NCBI GenBank assembly: GCA_937901185.1
Contig: CALCHR010000070.1
Span: 1 to 6,412 of the forward strand
Direction of reading: 5' to 3'
Source: an uncultured Bacteroidales bacterium
GTDB lineage: Bacteria; Bacteroidota; Bacteroidia; Bacteroidales; Bacteroidaceae
DNA length: 6,412 nt
This document shows positions 6,135 through 6,412 of the stretch, piece after piece. The notes below the pieces were generated by a model. That model ran no database searches, was not told the DNA's origin, and saw nothing but the letters and a program-made list of their open reading frames with translations. Positions within the stretch are counted from its first letter, which is position 1; each line of letters starts with the position of its first letter. The position numbers were made by a program, and so were the translations under genes.

Positions 6135-6180
6135 GCAAGGCAGGAACCCGGCAATACAGCCGCTCGGGTTCCTGCCTTGC
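6135..6180. terminator. Strong hairpin downstream of the WG-repeat gene
   Basis: GCAAGGCAGGAACCCG (6135-6150) is perfectly complementary to CGGGTTCCTGCCTTGC (6165-6180), with a 14-base loop. This 16-bp stem starts 32 bases after the stop codon, the usual place for a terminator, but no T-run follows on either strand. It may work as a 3'-end stabiliser, as a factor-dependent end, or as an insulator between convergent transcripts. Confidence 0.6.
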
Positions 6181-6202
6181 TGTTGACGTAGCCGCCCTAT
6201 AT

Positions 6203-6218
6203 ATATATTATATGTGTA
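6203..6218 (-). repeat. A/T block identical to the candidate promoter at 337-352, inverted
   Basis: The reverse complement of these 16 bases equals TACACATATAATATAT at 337-352. It sits in an alternating A/T tract (about 6198-6218). Next to it, CCGAGGC (6222-6228) matches inverted GCCTCGG at 317-323, and 6249-6259 matches inverted 308-318 with one mismatch. Order is conserved with the left flank, though spacing differs by insertions. It could be a leftward promoter core, but no gene follows on that strand. Confidence 0.6.
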
Positions 6219-6316
6219 GCGCCGAGGCTCTCCCCTACGCCACACGCTGCGGAACGAGCAGCCTCCACCGCTGCGCCGAGTCCCACTCCGCCCAACTCCT
6301 CCCACCCTATTTTTTT

Positions 6317-6412
6317 GCCTTTGTAATCACTTGAAAATCAAGGGGCATTTTTTGGCATTTCTTAGGTAAAAGCTAGGTAAATTTCGGTAACTACTAAGAA
6401 AAATTCGGTAAC
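6317..6412 (-). repeat. Right copy of inverted flanking element, cut by the window edge
   Basis: This is the reverse complement of 190-285, with a perfect 47-bp core at 6354-6400. GGTAA (TTACC inverted) occurs at 6365, 6376, 6386 and 6407, mirroring the left spacing. The minus strand frame from 6412 to the stop at 6364-6362 reads VTEFFLVVTEIYLAFT, in register with the left copy. The stem-loop at 6330-6342 is kept with a 5-bp stem. On the + strand, a T-run at 6348-6353 follows it, so it might also help to end transcription coming from the left. The element almost certainly continues beyond the window. Confidence 0.93.

Noticed and set aside
6054..6305. Minus strand 83-codon frame over the 3' end and intergenic hairpin
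   Set aside because: It is Arg/Gly/Ser-rich, crosses the perfect hairpin and the A/T tract, and overlaps the real gene's end; no start context or domain supports it.

Overview
The window looks like Bacteroidales DNA, most likely a gut Prevotella or a close relative. The evidence is threefold. Candidate promoters carry a TAnnTTTG -7 box, and no Shine-Dalgarno sequence is seen before the genes. All three exported proteins appear to be cut Ala|Gln (the Bacteroidetes Q-rule for signal peptidase I). One protein ends in the short GIYTIAGQRL...DGKKKVI tail common on secreted Bacteroidales proteins. Genus is inferred; no phylogenetic marker gene is present.

Layout. Positions 1-394 hold no conventional gene. 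They contain a 7-copy octamer tandem repeat (1-55), a possible promoter (97-104), three 21-bp direct repeats (160-222) inside the left copy of an inverted flanking element (about 160-352), and an A+T-rich leader. Next come two tightly spaced + strand genes. The first (395-1921) is a secreted GH29 alpha-L-fucosidase with a C-terminal F5/8C-like domain. The second (1931-4348) is a large secreted all-beta multidomain protein of unknown function with a C-terminal sorting-like tail. They are 9 bp apart and end at a good intrinsic terminator (4417-4453). A separate gene with its own promoter region (4607-6103) encodes an exported WG-repeat-like protein with a short heptad region. Positions 6104-6412 hold a 16-bp-stem hairpin, an alternating A/T tract and the right copy of the flanking element, running off the window edge.

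How it works together: the fucosidase probably removes terminal fucose from host or plant glycans. The cotranscribed beta-rich protein may bind glycan or the cell surface; this is inference from context and fold-like patterns. The WG-repeat protein has no evident functional link.

The most unusual structure is not a gene. Both ends of the window carry inverted, diverged copies of one element. It has 21-bp repeats with TTACC steps every 10-11 or 21 bp, a conserved tail, a stem-loop whose loop is flipped between copies, and further collinear blocks ending in an identical 16-bp A/T-rich block. The three genes lie between them. The repeats also read as an open frame encoding FLVVTEI heptapeptides, and the stop codon is conserved in both copies.
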